From: an uncultured Oscillospiraceae bacterium
GTDB taxonomy: Bacteria; Bacillota; Clostridia; Oscillospirales; Oscillospiraceae
NCBI GenBank assembly: GCA_947581795.1
Contig: CANPVS010000018.1
Coordinates: 1-39,483 of the forward strand
Length of the DNA stretch: 39,483 nucleotides
Reading direction: 5' to 3'
Shown: in pieces, positions 39,125 to 39,483 of the stretch
Layout of the letters: each line of letters starts with the position of its first letter
How positions within the stretch are numbered: the stretch's first letter is position 1
Position numbers and translations under genes: made by a program
The notes under the pieces: generated by a model
What the model was told of the DNA's origin: nothing
The model's database searches: none
What the model saw: the letters and a program-made list of their open reading frames with translations, nothing else

Positions 39125-39172
39125 GGTGGCCCTCCTGGATGGAATGAACAGGTCAAGAATTTACTTTAAAGC

Positions 39173-39201
39173 ATGATAGCAGAACGCGGGCGATTTTACA
39201 A
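39173..39201 (-). promoter_or_regulatory. Promoter of the TnpW/recombinase operon
   Basis: On the minus strand: TTGTAA (39201-39196), a 17-bp spacer and TATCAT (39178-39173). The predicted leader is about 40 nt. The 79-bp repeats lie upstream of it and would not be in this transcript. Confidence 0.6.
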
Positions 39202-39266
39202 GGGTGCAGTTGTGTCTGTTGAATCAAAACCGACGAATCTGACAGCAATCAAAATGGGCCGTTACG

Positions 39267-39483
39267 ATCCTGGCAAGCAGGGCATGGTGGTACACACCAT
39301 GCAAAAACTTCGTTTTCCTGCCTGCCAGTCTTTTGCCTCCGCACAATCCTGGCAAGCAGGGCATGTGTGGCACCACATGCATAAAACTTCGTTTTCCTGC
39401 CTGCCAGTCTTTTGCCTCCGCGCAATCCTGGCAAGCAGGGCATGTGGGCGCCCATACCGCGAAAACTTCGTTTTCTCTGCTTG
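39267..39483. repeat. 79-bp tandem repeat array with three-way-junction folding potential
   Basis: Units start with ATCCTGGCAAGCAGGG at 39267, 39346 and 39425, an exact 79-bp period; the third is cut by the window end. In unit 1, CTGGCAAGCAGG (39270-39281) pairs with CCTGCCTGCCAG (39317-39328) with one mismatch. This encloses two hairpins, GCATGGTG/CACCATGC (39282-39302) and AAAAC-TTC-GTTTT (39304-39316). The first hairpin varies between units but stays paired in unit 2 (GCATGTG/CACATGC) and partly in unit 3. The rest of the 359-bp region between the TnpW gene and the window end holds the operon promoter and otherwise shows no gene. Confidence 0.85.

Noticed and set aside
39249-39455. Short minus-strand frame across the 79-bp repeats
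   Set aside because: Its repetitive translation reflects the DNA repeat. There is no ribosome-binding site, and the base pairing within units explains the conservation better.
39267-39483. CRISPR array
   Set aside because: Units are 79 bp and similar throughout, with no short repeat alternating with unique spacers, and no cas genes are near.

Overview
The window looks like a piece of a GC-rich, Gram-positive anaerobe of the gut Clostridia (Oscillospirales-like). This is an inference from family types. They are a sortase-anchored, multi-domain surface adhesin, Firmicutes-style strong ribosome-binding sites, domain-permuted GH3 glycosidases, and a TnpW/large-serine-recombinase module of the Tn4451 type. 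No rRNA or tRNA gene is visible. Both edges lie in repeats: 24-bp direct repeats on the left and a 79-bp tandem array on the right. This is compatible with the window being a contig that ends in repeated DNA.

Layout. (1) 1-77: three 24-bp direct repeats resembling the end of an IS21-type insertion sequence. They abut a giant 5'-truncated cell-wall adhesin gene (86-19162, 6358 codons). It is built from about two dozen FctA/Spy0128-like isopeptide pilin modules with CnaB, SpaA-like and DUF11-like modules, and ends in an SPKTG sorting signal. (2) 19302-22061 (-): a single-gene MmeI-like (type IIL) restriction-modification enzyme with a C10 homopolymer inside the frame and a low-GC island over its target-recognition region. 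It faces the adhesin across a shared terminator. (3) 22201-23379 (+): a membrane-anchored ComEC-like metallo-beta-lactamase-fold hydrolase. (4) 28321-23439 (-): an ABC importer operon in the order binding protein, two-domain permease, ATPase. It has a consensus promoter and a hairpin after the first gene. (5) 34403-28544 (-): an operon of two permuted GH3 glycosidases flanking an alpha/beta-hydrolase esterase. (6) 34615-36714 (+), divergent from the glycosidases: a 60-residue ribbon-helix-helix protein followed by a LacI-type sugar-sensor/GGDEF protein that has no DNA-binding domain of its own. (7) 36731-36963: an intergenic palindromic repeat element. (8) 39124-37011 (-): TnpW-like protein and large serine recombinase, with an upstream array of 79-bp repeats that each fold into a three-way junction.

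How the parts may work together (inference). The glycosidase/esterase operon and the divergent sensor pair form a plausible glycan-responsive unit that could link sugar binding to c-di-GMP-type signalling and to local DNA binding by the ribbon-helix-helix protein. The adhesin and the possibly phase-variable restriction enzyme are typical variable surface and defence functions. Mobile-element traces sit at both ends. The observations most worth following up are the C10 tract plus mosaic recognition domain in the restriction enzyme, the split sensor/DNA-binding pair, and the covarying three-way-junction repeats.
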